The notes below the pieces were generated by a model. That model saw only the letters and a program-made list of their open reading frames with translations, had not been told where the DNA came from and did no database searches. From W0P28-013 sp964570565 (GTDB taxonomy: Bacteria; Bacteroidota; Bacteroidia; Bacteroidales; Paludibacteraceae): DNA of 64,000 nt. Below, piece after piece: positions 17,777 to 25,505 of this stretch; the first letter of the stretch is position 1; the number at the start of each line of letters is the position of its first letter. A program made the position numbers and the translations under genes. The DNA is taken from positions 1-64,000 of the forward strand of contig CAZMYT010000006.1 in assembly GCA_964570565.1 (NCBI GenBank). Direction: 5' to 3'.

Positions 17777-17793
17777 GTGGCAAATCTGTGGCA
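17777..17793. repeat. Left arm-type repeat near attL
   Basis: GTGGCAAATCTGTGGCA contains two TGTGGCA-like units 11 bases apart and recurs exactly at 48272-48288 near attR in the same orientation. It is likely an integrase arm-binding site. Confidence 0.55.
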
Positions 17794-17826
17794 CTAATTG
17801 AGTCAAAAAAAATTCGTATCAAGTTT

Positions 17827-18054
17827 TTAGTAACACACTTTACATGGTCTACGTCCCATGTTTTGTGCAGTTTCTAATGTTACAGATTTGATGTCTGCTT
17901 GGCAATTATTCAAACCTTTGCATGAAGAAGAGGAGTGGTAAGTAGTTGCATACTGACCCATGCAAACATACACATAGCTACTTTGATTATTGGTGTAGCT
18001 AGACAATACTACAGAAGTAGCAATAACAACAAATAGAGAGATAATTTTTTTCAT
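17827..18054 (-). CDS. Small exported cysteine-containing protein
   Basis: The 75-aa reading starts at ATG 18054 (MKKIISLFVVIATSVVLSS), which gives a clean signal peptide; a longer frame to 18132 would enter the upstream gene. The mature part carries YVYVCMGQYATTYHSS, SCKGLNNC and GRRPCKVC, a cysteine/histidine pattern seen in many small uncharacterised Bacteroidota proteins. The Cys/His set may bind metal or form disulfides. It is the third gene of the minus-strand repressor operon and may be a lysogenic conversion product. Function unknown. Confidence 0.65.
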   Translation of the reverse strand: MKKIISLFVVIATSVVLSSYTNNQSSYVYVCMGQYATTYHSSSSCKGLNNCQADIKSVTLETAQNMGRRPCKVCY

Positions 18055-18071
18055 AATACTAGGATAAATAT

Positions 18072-18407
18072 TCATACAATTAATGAAGCTAGGGCAATTA
18101 TTAATGATAGAAATATGGTGATAAATGTCCAAGGCGATAATTCATTTATATACATCTGGGTAAAACCTCCTCTTCGTTTAACTTCCTGCCATTGCGGGCA
18201 AACCATATATGTAAGATGAATCTCTAAACATTTATGAAGTACTAAAAAGCTGATAATCTGGCGTAATTCTTCTTGAGATAATTTTAATCTTTTTGCAAGG
18301 TCAAATTGACTATTTGATTCTGCCAAATAGACTCCACTACCTGAAATAGTTTCCATAACCAAATCAGCTTTTTTTCGAAATTTGTACTCTTTGCAACTAA
18401 ACCCCAT
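18072..18407 (-). CDS. Hypothetical protein, winged-helix-like N-terminus and C-terminal membrane anchor
   Basis: The 111-aa protein has about 75 residues of helical sequence resembling a small winged helix (AKRLKLSQEELRQIISFLVL), then a C-terminal transmembrane helix (FITIFLSLIIALASLIV). It lies between the XRE repressor and the small exported protein on the minus strand with short gaps, so it probably belongs to the genes expressed in the integrated state. No family recognised. Confidence 0.55.
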   Translation of the reverse strand: MGFSCKEYKFRKKADLVMETISGSGVYLAESNSQFDLAKRLKLSQEELRQIISFLVLHKCLEIHLTYMVCPQWQEVKRRGGFTQMYINELSPWTFITIFLSLIIALASLIV

Positions 18408-18427
18408 TGTATTAAGGTTATTAATCT

Positions 18428-18757
18428 TTACTTTTCTAATACTCGTACAATCTTATCTTTCAATCCCATTTGAATAAATTCATCGGGGGTTACATCCAAT
18501 TCTACTAAAACCTTAGTAGAACTTGGCTTTCCAGAGTTATAAACTTCAGGATAGGTGATGATATCTATTACACGCATTTCAAATATTATTGCAATTTGTA
18601 ATAGTAGTTCATAATCTAATCCTCTGTTTCCATTCTCGATTAAAGCGTATCCAGACTGCTTTTTCCCAAGTTTATTGGCGACATAATCTTGTGAAAAACC
18701 CTTTTGTTGTCGGATACTAACGATGTTTGCTAATAAGCGTTCTTTTGTCTGTTCCAT
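18428..18757 (-). CDS. XRE-family transcriptional repressor (lysogeny repressor candidate)
   Basis: The 109-aa protein has an N-terminal XRE helix-turn-helix (about residues 8-65, with GFSQDYVANKLGKKQSGYAL as the recognition part) and a short C-terminal tail rich in acidic and Val/Leu residues. It is transcribed away from the early operon and the gap between them (18758-18926) carries several palindromes, the layout of a phage genetic switch. It probably represses the rightward early promoter and its own. No peptidase domain, so SOS cleavage would need another route. Confidence 0.8.
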   Translation of the reverse strand: MEQTKERLLANIVSIRQQKGFSQDYVANKLGKKQSGYALIENGNRGLDYELLLQIAIIFEMRVIDIITYPEVYNSGKPSSTKVLVELDVTPDEFIQMGLKDKIVRVLEK

Positions 18758-18800
18758 AATTACAAATTTAAGTTATTATAAATGAGTTAGTTAATAATTA

Positions 18801-18899
18801 CTGCAATAAATAATTGCAGAAATACTTGTATATTATTGCAATATGCAATATATTTGCACAGTCTTAACAATATTACAACGGTAGTAATAATATTACAAC
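18801..18899. promoter_or_regulatory. Operator cluster in the switch region
   Basis: CTGCAATAAATAATTGCAG (18801-18819) and ATTGCAATATGCAAT (18835-18849) are perfect inverted repeats sharing the half-site TGCAAT. AATATTACAAC occurs twice, 20 bases apart (18869-18879 and 18889-18899). These sites lie over or beside the rightward -7 box and are likely targets of the XRE repressor. Confidence 0.65.
18849..18856 (+). promoter_or_regulatory. -7 box of the rightward early promoter
   Basis: TATATTTG matches TAnnTTTG, with a TTG 20 bases upstream (18826-18828). It overlaps the second palindromic operator by one base, so repressor binding would block it. Confidence 0.55.
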
Positions 18900-18926
18900 A
18901 ATTGTGCAATTCTAATTTCATCAATT

Positions 18927-19277
18927 ATGGAAACATTGGAAAACCTAAAGAATGAAGTATCAGGAAAATCCTATTATGCTATACTGCGTTTGCTCAATTT
19001 TTCTCCTCGTTATGAAAAATTTGGGCAAAGTCTAAAAGAGTGTACTAAAGACGAGTTAGAGTATGAGTGGAAGAGACAAGGTGGAAGTCAGGGACGGATA
19101 CACGGAGTTGGAACTGCTAGAATTAAAGAGATAGAAGAATATTTATACGGCAAGCCTTACGAAATAACCTTTATACAGCGTGTACGTGCTTGGTTCACTA
19201 AAATCAAACTAACCAAACAGGTACGCCTGAAATTATCGCTATTTAGAATCTTATCAATCGAATTTTCAATTAAATAA
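18927..19277 (+). CDS. Hypothetical protein, first gene of the early operon
   Basis: The 116-aa protein is unrecognised. Residues about 53-72 (GSQGRIHGVGTARIKEIEEY) resemble a helix-hairpin-helix DNA-binding turn with the GVG core. The C-terminal part is basic (RVRAWFTKIKLTKQVRLKL). As the first gene after the switch it may be a regulator or DNA-binding early protein; this is inference from position. Confidence 0.5.
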   Translation: METLENLKNEVSGKSYYAILRLLNFSPRYEKFGQSLKECTKDELEYEWKRQGGSQGRIHGVGTARIKEIEEYLYGKPYEITFIQRVRAWFTKIKLTKQVRLKLSLFRILSIEFSIK

Positions 19278-19287
19278 CTAAAATATT

Positions 19288-19650
19288 ATGGATATGAAAG
19301 CAAAAATTTTTGTAGGTGGAGATGCAACTGGAAAAACTAGAGTTGCCAAACTGATTGCAGAGTACGTGGGGATTAACAATACGTTATTTGTTGATGGTAA
19401 AGAACTATTCAATCAACATAATATCAACAAAGTGTTTCAAAAGATATCCGAATCCACAAAACTCATAATTGTGGATGATTGCCATCCGAATTTGAATTTT
19501 GAACAATTATTCCATGTTATTGACAATTTGAAATTTTCAATATCAATAATTTTCACAACAAACCATTTATTCATAAATGATCCAAAATATGGACATTCAT
19601 TTTTTGAACGATTTGAAATTGTCGAATTTCCTCTATCACTGATTAAATAA
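19288..19650 (+). CDS. Small P-loop NTPase
   Basis: The 120-aa protein has a Walker A motif GGDATGKT (about residues 10-17) and a Walker B motif LIIVDDCH (about 59-66), followed by a strand ending FTTNH that looks like a sensor 1 position. It is a very short single-domain ATPase of the KAP/AAA-like type, too short for a helicase. It may assist replication or repression control. The exact family is not recognised. Confidence 0.55.
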   Translation: MDMKAKIFVGGDATGKTRVAKLIAEYVGINNTLFVDGKELFNQHNINKVFQKISESTKLIIVDDCHPNLNFEQLFHVIDNLKFSISIIFTTNHLFINDPKYGHSFFERFEIVEFPLSLIK

Positions 19651-19657
19651 TACCATT

Positions 19658-19858
19658 ATGGAACTACTAAGTTTAATTCTTGTTATTTATACAATTCTTA
19701 TAATTCCGATTTATTTATTGCACGATTTATTGACAGAATATTATGCAAAAAAAATCGACTCAAATAAACACATTAAGGAGTCGAGTGTGGACGCATTTAT
19801 GCGTAAAAATTATACAGGTAAAGCTTTCGAAAATATAAGACACGATAAGGTCAAATAA
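19658..19858 (+). CDS. Small membrane protein
   Basis: The 66-aa protein has one N-terminal transmembrane helix (LSLILVIYTILIIPIYLL) and a charged C-terminal tail. It is the first of three small membrane-protein genes in a row in the early region. Function unknown. Confidence 0.5.
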   Translation: MELLSLILVIYTILIIPIYLLHDLLTEYYAKKIDSNKHIKESSVDAFMRKNYTGKAFENIRHDKVK

Positions 19859-19877
19859 ACTTCTAATATTATCAACT

Positions 19878-20036
19878 ATGAAACTACTAATCATCATCAA
19901 TTTACTAATCCTCATCTTGCTGTTAGTATTGGCGCTTATCATTGCCAATGCCATCATAAATGAAAAGAATGAGATAATCGACGCCAAAGAGAAAATTATC
20001 GCTTCAATGGTCGAGAAAGACGATTATCAATCCTAA
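19878..20036 (+). CDS. Small membrane protein
   Basis: A 52-aa reading frame (MKLLIIINLLILILLLVLAL at the start) with one strong transmembrane helix followed by a charged helix. Spacing (19 bases after the previous stop) and an A-rich leader support it as a real small gene. Function unknown. Confidence 0.5.
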   Translation: MKLLIIINLLILILLLVLALIIANAIINEKNEIIDAKEKIIASMVEKDDYQS

Positions 20037-20047
20037 AATCAAACTAT

Positions 20048-20212
20048 ATGAAACGTTCAATCTTATTATTTATCAAGACTATTCTATTGTTTTTATCAAT
20101 TGTTGCTTGTTTGATTTTATGGCCTTTGAAAAAGCTATATGATCTCTTTATGCAAGACATTCTCAAATTGATACTTTCTATTTTGGAACTGATTATTGTT
20201 CATAAATCCTAA
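20048..20212 (+). CDS. Small membrane protein
   Basis: A 54-aa frame with a transmembrane helix near the start (LLFLSIVACLILWPL) and a second amphipathic or membrane helix at the end. It follows the previous gene by 11 bases. Function unknown. Confidence 0.45.
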   Translation: MKRSILLFIKTILLFLSIVACLILWPLKKLYDLFMQDILKLILSILELIIVHKS

Positions 20213-20215
20213 ACG

Positions 20216-20328
20216 TTAAACGCTTAACGCTTAACGCTTAACACTACACGCTTAACACTACACACTTAACACTACACACTTAACACTACACACTTAACAC
20301 TTAACACTTAACACTTAACACTAAACAA
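20216..20328. repeat. Degenerate tandem repeat of CTTAACACT units
   Basis: About 110 bases consist of repeats of CTTAACACT, CTTAACGCT-like and CTACACA units with variable phase (15-base and 7-base periods are visible). It lies directly before the replication genes. It could be an iteron array or a simple slippage product; related but weaker AT repeats appear at about 37488-37535. Confidence 0.7.
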
Positions 20329-20343
20329 TTAATTAATACAGCT

Positions 20344-20559
20344 ATGGAAGAGAACAACAAACAACTATTAGCAGACAAACTCTCTAAATGGTACTATTCG
20401 TTACCCGTGAATGAGTTTAAAGAAGTGCGTGACAAAATCATTGCCGATTGCGAGATAACTCGCTATATCTTTTATAACTGGCTTTCGGCTAAAACGCGCA
20501 TTTCAAAAGCCAACCAAAAAGCGATTGAATTGGTTGCTAAAAAAGAGATTTTCAAATAG
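20344..20559 (+). CDS. Small helical protein, possibly DNA-binding
   Basis: The 71-aa protein is all-helical by appearance. EVRDKIIADCEITRYIFYNW followed by LSAKTRISKANQKAIELVA looks like the recognition part of a helix-turn-helix in which the host cell cycle or replication origin could be a target. It is the first gene after the tandem repeat and precedes the primase-helicase. Function is inferred only from position. Confidence 0.45.
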   Translation: MEENNKQLLADKLSKWYYSLPVNEFKEVRDKIIADCEITRYIFYNWLSAKTRISKANQKAIELVAKKEIFK

Positions 20560-20578
20560 GAACAAAACCAAAATTGAC

Positions 20579-20812
20579 ATGGAAAAACCATATATACTTA
20601 CCGAAAAAGTAAACGAAACAGTGCTTCAAATCGAACATGTGGACAATAGACTGTTCGAGGTGGAAGAACTCATAAACTCGACAGAGGGAATACATATCAA
20701 ACGATTACGCACTGAACACATCAAAGGCGTGGCAGAGTTTTACTGCACAACCAACCGAGCCATTTTTCACAGAGAAGAATTTGAACGTAACCTAAACACG
20801 ATACTAGCATGA
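20579..20812 (+). CDS. Hypothetical protein coupled to the primase-helicase
   Basis: The 77-aa reading starts at ATG 20579; the longer frame from 20525 overlaps the preceding gene and lacks a better leader. It overlaps the primase-helicase start by four bases (ATGA), so the two are translationally coupled. No family recognised; acidic, probably alpha-beta. Confidence 0.5.
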   Translation: MEKPYILTEKVNETVLQIEHVDNRLFEVEELINSTEGIHIKRLRTEHIKGVAEFYCTTNRAIFHREEFERNLNTILA

Positions 20813-23568
20813 AACAACGCATATTGGATGTAACACGCGGAGGATTAGACATAATCTTATCCTACTATCCACAAGCGCAAGAATGTGTGGATGGTTCCGC
20901 GAAAATGTTCAAGCTCCGTACTTCCGAGAAAACCGCCTCAGCTTCACTCAAAGAATACAAGGGTATTTGGTATGTGACAGATTTCGGCGATGACTCCACA
21001 GGGCGTAATGCGTTTGACGTGGCTATGAGAGAAGAGTGTTTGCCATTCAAGCAAACTATCTTCCTATTGGCACAACGGTACGGGGTCGAAACGACACTCT
21101 CAGCCGAAATCAATAAACCCACGATCAAAAGTCGTAAGGCAACCAAAGACGAGCCAAACGGGACGTTCTCCTTTGTGGAAAAGAAAGAACCAAGCGAGGC
21201 AGATTTAGAAGTATTCGGCCCGTTTGTCAAACCCCAAACGATGCAGAAATATAGCTACAAATCACTTGAAAGCTATTCCATTACGAAAGAGGGCAAGACA
21301 ACCACGATTACCGCCAATGATAACTACCCAATATTCATGCGAGATTGTGGCACGTTTCAGAAGATTTACAAACCGCTTGAATACAACAAAGCCTTTCGCT
21401 TTTTCTATAATGGCGAAAAACCTCGTGACTATATCAACGGACTAGAGGAAGTGCGTAAAGCATTTGCCAAGTTAGAAGCCGAGAATGACGAGGAAGAGGA
21501 CGCCAAAGCTCGCAAACGCAAATTATCAGAAGTTATTATCTGTTCAGGAGAACGTGACGCCCTCAATTTGGCAGGTATGGGCTTTTTGCCTATTTGGCTC
21601 AACTCTGAATCGGAAACGTTAGTCGATAAAGATTATTACGACCTACTACGTATGGCCGAGAAAGTCTATAATGTACCCGACATTGACGATGCAGGACTAC
21701 GTGCTGGTGCTCGGTTGGCATTACGTTATTTAGATTTATATACCATTGAATTACCCAAATGGATTAGGTCATACAAAGATAATAGGGGGCGCGGTCGTAA
21801 GGACTTACGTGATTTTTTAGAATTACGTCCTGCTAATGCGGAGTTCAATAAACTCCTGAATACTGCTAAGCAGTGTAAATTCTGGAATATCATTGTGTCC
21901 GAAAAGGGCAATCGTACGGAAATCAAAACCTCTTCCTTACTTCATTATTTACGCATGAATGGCTTCTATAAGATTAAAGATAAAGTCACTAACCAAATGC
22001 GCTATATTCGTGTGTCAGGCTACAAAGTGGAGGAGTACGAACCTAAACGCATTCGCGACTTCATCAAAACCGATTTACAACACCGACAACTCGATAATGC
22101 GATTTTGGATGTGTTCCTCAATTCCAAACGCACGGGCGCAGCCTTGGCGGATGACTTGGAAACCATTGATCTCAATTTTGAAAAGAATTCCTTCAATAGT
22201 CGGACATTCTTTTTTGAAAATTGTAGCATCACCGTTACCGCCGATAAAGTCACCGAGACCAGGAACGACGATATTAAATCCTATACGTGGATAAATAACG
22301 TTTCGCCACACCGTTTTAAACGCCTAGAGCCCTCTTTTGAGGTGAAAGTGGATAAACAGACCGACAACCTCTCTTTCTTGATTACAAACACGAAAAGCCA
22401 CTATTTCAGAATGCTCATTAACGCAAGCCGTATCTATTGGAAAGAGGAGTTTGAACACCGCCTTTCAAACGTGGTAGAGGAAAACGAACAATACCGAAAG
22501 GACTTTCAATTCGCCACCGATGGGCCACGTCTGAAACAAGAAGAGATTACCGAACAAACACGCCATATCCTCAATAAAATCTATGCGATTGGCTATATGC
22601 TACATCGCTATAAATTTGACTCCAAAAGTCTTGCCGTGTGGGTGATGGAGAATAAACTCACAGACGAGGATGAAAGCTCTGGTGGCTCGGGAAAATCCTT
22701 TTTCCTAAAGGCACTCAAAAAGCTCTCATTGATGAATATCGTCACGCTTCAGGGACGTGATAAGAAAGTAACCGAGAACAAACACTTACTCGACCGTGTG
22801 TCTGCCGATACAGATTTGTTGCTCGTGGATGATGCGCACAGGTATATTGATTTCGACTATTTCTATACGATGATTACGGGCGATGCCACGGTAAACCCGA
22901 AAGGGGATAAGTCGTTTGAAATTGATTACCAGGATTCGCCCAATATGGCGTTTACCTCAAACTTCCCACCGCCTAACAATGACCGTTCCACCATGCGCCG
23001 TATGCTCAACGTGGTATTTTCGGATTATTACCACGAGAGAGGCAACGATGGAGCTTATTTAGAAAGTCGCTCGATACGGGATGATTTTGGGTATGACCTC
23101 TTTGGAAATGAATATACAGAAGAGTTCTACAATGAGGACATCAATTTCTGTGTGGATTGCCTGCAATTCTATTTGTCCATGATTCCTTTCAATGTGGTAT
23201 TGCAACCGCCAATGGAAAACGTTATGAAACGTATCAATATCGCACAGATGGGCGGTGTATTCAAAGAGTGGGCAGAGGTATTTTTCAGTGCAGATAGTGA
23301 CAATTTGGATGTACTACTCAATAAGTCCGTCATATTCAAAACCTTTGTTACCGAAACGGGCAATAACCTTTGGAAAATCCACAAATTCACAAAAGCCCTC
23401 AAAGCCTTTGTTGAGAATACCGACTACATTGAAGAACTCAATCCGCGCCAATTACAGGGCAATGATGGCAAGCGTATTTTGCGCAAAATAGATGGCAAAC
23501 AAACGGAGTGCATCTACCTCAAAACCGTAGGAGCTCCTTTAAATGAACAATTTAAACTTGATTATTAA
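20809..23568 (+). CDS. Replication protein: TOPRIM primase fused to SF3-like helicase
   Basis: This 919-aa protein is the main replication enzyme. Residues 1-100 resemble the DnaG zinc-binding module (FKLRTSEKTASASL, then IWYVTDFGDDSTGRNAFD) but the cysteines are missing. A TOPRIM domain follows (SGERDALNLAGMG at about 247-259, acidic PDIDDAG near 288). The C-terminal motor has Walker A SGGSGKS (about 624-630), Walker B LLLVDDAH (about 669-676) and the sensor-like MAFTSNFP (about 712-719), the order of superfamily 3 helicases. It would prime and unwind DNA for element replication. It is followed closely by three smaller early genes. Confidence 0.75.
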   Translation: MKQRILDVTRGGLDIILSYYPQAQECVDGSAKMFKLRTSEKTASASLKEYKGIWYVTDFGDDSTGRNAFDVAMREECLPFKQTIFLLAQRYGVETTLSAEINKPTIKSRKATKDEPNGTFSFVEKKEPSEADLEVFGPFVKPQTMQKYSYKSLESYSITKEGKTTTITANDNYPIFMRDCGTFQKIYKPLEYNKAFRFFYNGEKPRDYINGLEEVRKAFAKLEAENDEEEDAKARKRKLSEVIICSGERDALNLAGMGFLPIWLNSESETLVDKDYYDLLRMAEKVYNVPDIDDAGLRAGARLALRYLDLYTIELPKWIRSYKDNRGRGRKDLRDFLELRPANAEFNKLLNTAKQCKFWNIIVSEKGNRTEIKTSSLLHYLRMNGFYKIKDKVTNQMRYIRVSGYKVEEYEPKRIRDFIKTDLQHRQLDNAILDVFLNSKRTGAALADDLETIDLNFEKNSFNSRTFFFENCSITVTADKVTETRNDDIKSYTWINNVSPHRFKRLEPSFEVKVDKQTDNLSFLITNTKSHYFRMLINASRIYWKEEFEHRLSNVVEENEQYRKDFQFATDGPRLKQEEITEQTRHILNKIYAIGYMLHRYKFDSKSLAVWVMENKLTDEDESSGGSGKSFFLKALKKLSLMNIVTLQGRDKKVTENKHLLDRVSADTDLLLVDDAHRYIDFDYFYTMITGDATVNPKGDKSFEIDYQDSPNMAFTSNFPPPNNDRSTMRRMLNVVFSDYYHERGNDGAYLESRSIRDDFGYDLFGNEYTEEFYNEDINFCVDCLQFYLSMIPFNVVLQPPMENVMKRINIAQMGGVFKEWAEVFFSADSDNLDVLLNKSVIFKTFVTETGNNLWKIHKFTKALKAFVENTDYIEELNPRQLQGNDGKRILRKIDGKQTECIYLKTVGAPLNEQFKLDY

Positions 23569-23570
23569 TT

Positions 23571-23891
23571 ATGAATGCAACAGAATTTTTAAAGCAAAAA
23601 GGAATTTTTGACAGAGTCGTTAATACGGAAGATTTAACAGAGTATTGGAAATCAATATCTCAACTCATGGAAGAATATGCTCAGGATAGAGCCAAAGATG
23701 TTCAGACTAGCACCAGTACAGAAAATGTCGCTGATTTTAAAGCTATTTTGCCATCAGAAAGAGATATGCTTAATAAGATAAGCGATGCTAAACCATTCCA
23801 AAAGAATGAAACTCCAGAATTCATTGAAGGATATTCACTTGGTTATCATCACTGTTATAATTGGATAAAAAGAATCACTTCACTTTTTTAA
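23571..23891 (+). CDS. Hypothetical early protein
   Basis: The 106-aa soluble protein starts 2 bases after the primase-helicase stop. It is helical, with a polar middle, and ends GYSLGYHHCYNWIKRITSLF. No family recognised. Position suggests a DNA metabolism accessory. Confidence 0.5.
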   Translation: MNATEFLKQKGIFDRVVNTEDLTEYWKSISQLMEEYAQDRAKDVQTSTSTENVADFKAILPSERDMLNKISDAKPFQKNETPEFIEGYSLGYHHCYNWIKRITSLF

Positions 23892-23902
23892 TAGAAATCA
23901 TT

Positions 23903-24190
23903 ATGGCTTACCAAGACGTTATCAATAGAAAAGACTCTTTTGTTATGAGTTATGAGCATCTAGCAATATTTGTCCCAGTTCAAATTGAACTCCAAAGAGC
24001 TGAAGAAATCCATCCCAATTTCCCAAATGATATGTTTCAACAGTTGGCAATCATGCAGGAAGAGGCAGGAGAAGTGACAAAAGCAGTGTTGGATTATCAT
24101 TTTGGTAAAGATACCATTGAGCACGTAAGAGAAGAATTAATTCAAACCGCTGCAATGTGTGTAAGGATGTTGCAAAATTTACCTAAATAG
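23903..24190 (+). CDS. MazG-like nucleotide pyrophosphohydrolase
   Basis: The 95-aa reading starts at ATG 23903, since the longer frame overlaps the previous gene. QQLAIMQEEAGEVTKAVLDY contains the EExxE-like acidic helix of the all-alpha MazG superfamily, and EHVREELIQTAAMC supplies the second helix with ExxD/E-type metal ligands. Such enzymes cleave NTPs or dNTPs to the monophosphate. Phages carry them to adjust nucleotide pools or to blunt (p)ppGpp signalling. Confidence 0.65.
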   Translation: MAYQDVINRKDSFVMSYEHLAIFVPVQIELQRAEEIHPNFPNDMFQQLAIMQEEAGEVTKAVLDYHFGKDTIEHVREELIQTAAMCVRMLQNLPK

Positions 24191-24231
24191 ACTATTTAAA
24201 ATGAAAAAGACAAAAAACAAAAAAAAACAGT

Positions 24232-24239
24232 TACTTTTG
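24232..24239 (+). promoter_or_regulatory. -7 box inside the apparent 5' part of the Fic frame
   Basis: TACTTTTG fits TAnnTTTG and lies 24 bases before ATG 24264. It argues that the Fic gene starts at 24264 rather than at 24201. Confidence 0.5.
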
Positions 24240-24263
24240 CATCACAAACAAAAGAATACACTC

Positions 24264-25022
24264 ATGGAATCCGTCAATGCAATAATTCAAGCCTATCAGA
24301 AAGCGTCTAAAGGGGTGCTCCATGCACAACGTTATTCGGACTATGCTGCGACCTACCATTCAACGTCCATGGAGGGTAGCACGCTCACATCAACACAGGT
24401 TACCAACTTGCTCGACTTAGGCAAGACGGCAACCAATAAAGCCTTTTGGGAACACCAAATGGTCGTGGATCATTACGAGGCAATGAAATTTATTGCTGAA
24501 AATGCTCAAAAGAAAAAAGAGATTACACCGCAGTTCATCTCTGACATCGCTGCCCTGGTAATGAAAGGCACAGGCGGTCAAGTCAATTCGGCTGCTGGTT
24601 CATTCGATACTTCGAAAGGAGAATACCGTAAATGTAGCGTATTTTCAGGAGCTCGCATTTTTCCTTCATACCAAAAAGTGGGAACAATGGTGGCTGACCT
24701 GTGCGCTAAATTAAACAAGTCAATGAAAAACGCTAAGACCACCGAAGAGAAGTTGGAAATAGCATTCATGGCACAGTTTGAGTTAGTCTCTATTCATCCA
24801 TTTGCAGACGGTAACGGGCGCACATCACGTCTTTTGATGAACTACATACAGCTTTATTTCGGATTGCCACCAGGCGTCGTATTTAAAGGCGATAAGATTA
24901 AGTACATCGATAAGATGGAAGCACTCCGAAAAACGGACAACCCCAAATCGTATGTGGCTTTTATGATGAGCCAATACAAACGGTTCCTCAAGCAAGAAAC
25001 AAAGCACTTCCTTCGAAAATAA
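24264..25022 (+). CDS. Fic domain protein (putative AMP-transferase)
   Basis: The 252-aa protein (from ATG 24264; an upstream ATG at 24201 adds a lysine-rich leader) has the Fic core HPFADGNGRTSR at about residues 178-189, the full active-site signature with His as base and Arg for phosphate binding. An N-terminal STSMEG (about residues 34-39) matches the inhibitory S/T-x-x-x-E-G/N motif that lets an intramolecular helix block ATP. It therefore resembles self-inhibited class II Fic proteins that AMPylate host targets. It may modulate the host or act as a toxin. Confidence 0.85.
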   Translation: MESVNAIIQAYQKASKGVLHAQRYSDYAATYHSTSMEGSTLTSTQVTNLLDLGKTATNKAFWEHQMVVDHYEAMKFIAENAQKKKEITPQFISDIAALVMKGTGGQVNSAAGSFDTSKGEYRKCSVFSGARIFPSYQKVGTMVADLCAKLNKSMKNAKTTEEKLEIAFMAQFELVSIHPFADGNGRTSRLLMNYIQLYFGLPPGVVFKGDKIKYIDKMEALRKTDNPKSYVAFMMSQYKRFLKQETKHFLRK

Positions 25023-25026
25023 ACCA

Positions 25027-25057
25027 AATCCCCTGCACATAACGCAGGGGATTTTTC
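25027..25057 (+). terminator. Terminator after the Fic gene
   Basis: AATCCCCTGC pairs with GCAGGGGATT and is followed by TTT. It ends the early operon. Confidence 0.85.
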
Positions 25058-25105
25058 ATTCACTATTTAATATTCTATTATACATTTTGTAAAATAATTC
25101 ATATA

Positions 25106-25155
25106 GTGTGGCAAAAATTTGCTTGTGTGGAAAATATGTAGTAATTTTGCCACAC
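25106..25155 (+). promoter_or_regulatory. Promoter with overlapping operator of the XRE/ImmA/PIN operon
   Basis: TTTG at 25118-25121 and TAATTTTG at 25142-25149, 20 bases apart, form a good Bacteroidota promoter. Perfect 11-base inverted arms GTGTGGCAAAA (25106-25116) and TTTTGCCACAC (25145-25155) flank and overlap it. This is the expected form of an autoregulatory operator for the XRE protein encoded 14 bases downstream. Confidence 0.7.
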
Positions 25156-25169
25156 ACAAATCTTAAATT

Positions 25170-25505
25170 ATGAAAGAAATAATTGGGGGTAATTTAAAGA
25201 AATTACGCATGGCTAATGGTTATACTGACCAGAATGTTGCTGATTATTTGCAAATAGGCAGATCCGCCTATGCGAATTATGAATCAGGTCTACGTGAAAT
25301 GCCATTTGAGCATTTATGTAAGGCTGCCGATTTATTTGGATGTGAAATTTCTTCTTTACTTTCAGAAGAAGAAATCCTCGTAGATGATATGTTGGCATGT
25401 GCTTTTCGTATCAATGGAATGAATGTTTCGGATATGAACCAAATTGCTAAATTTAAAAAGTTGGTAATGAATTATATTAAAACCGAAAGATTGCTTAAGG
25501 AATGA
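25170..25505 (+). CDS. XRE-family regulator (antitoxin/repressor type)
   Basis: The 111-aa protein has an N-terminal XRE helix-turn-helix (about residues 7-60; NVADYLQIGRSAYANYESG contains the recognition helix) and an acidic C-terminal extension. It overlaps the ImmA/IrrE-like gene by four bases (ATGA). Pairs of XRE regulator and metallopeptidase are known from ICEBs1 ImmR/ImmA, where the peptidase cleaves the repressor. A PIN gene follows, so it may also act as antitoxin. Confidence 0.85.
   Translation: MKEIIGGNLKKLRMANGYTDQNVADYLQIGRSAYANYESGLREMPFEHLCKAADLFGCEISSLLSEEEILVDDMLACAFRINGMNVSDMNQIAKFKKLVMNYIKTERLLKE

Noticed and set aside
20216..20328. A CRISPR array
   Set aside because: The units are 7-15 bases with no unique spacers of 30 bases or so, and no cas genes are nearby.
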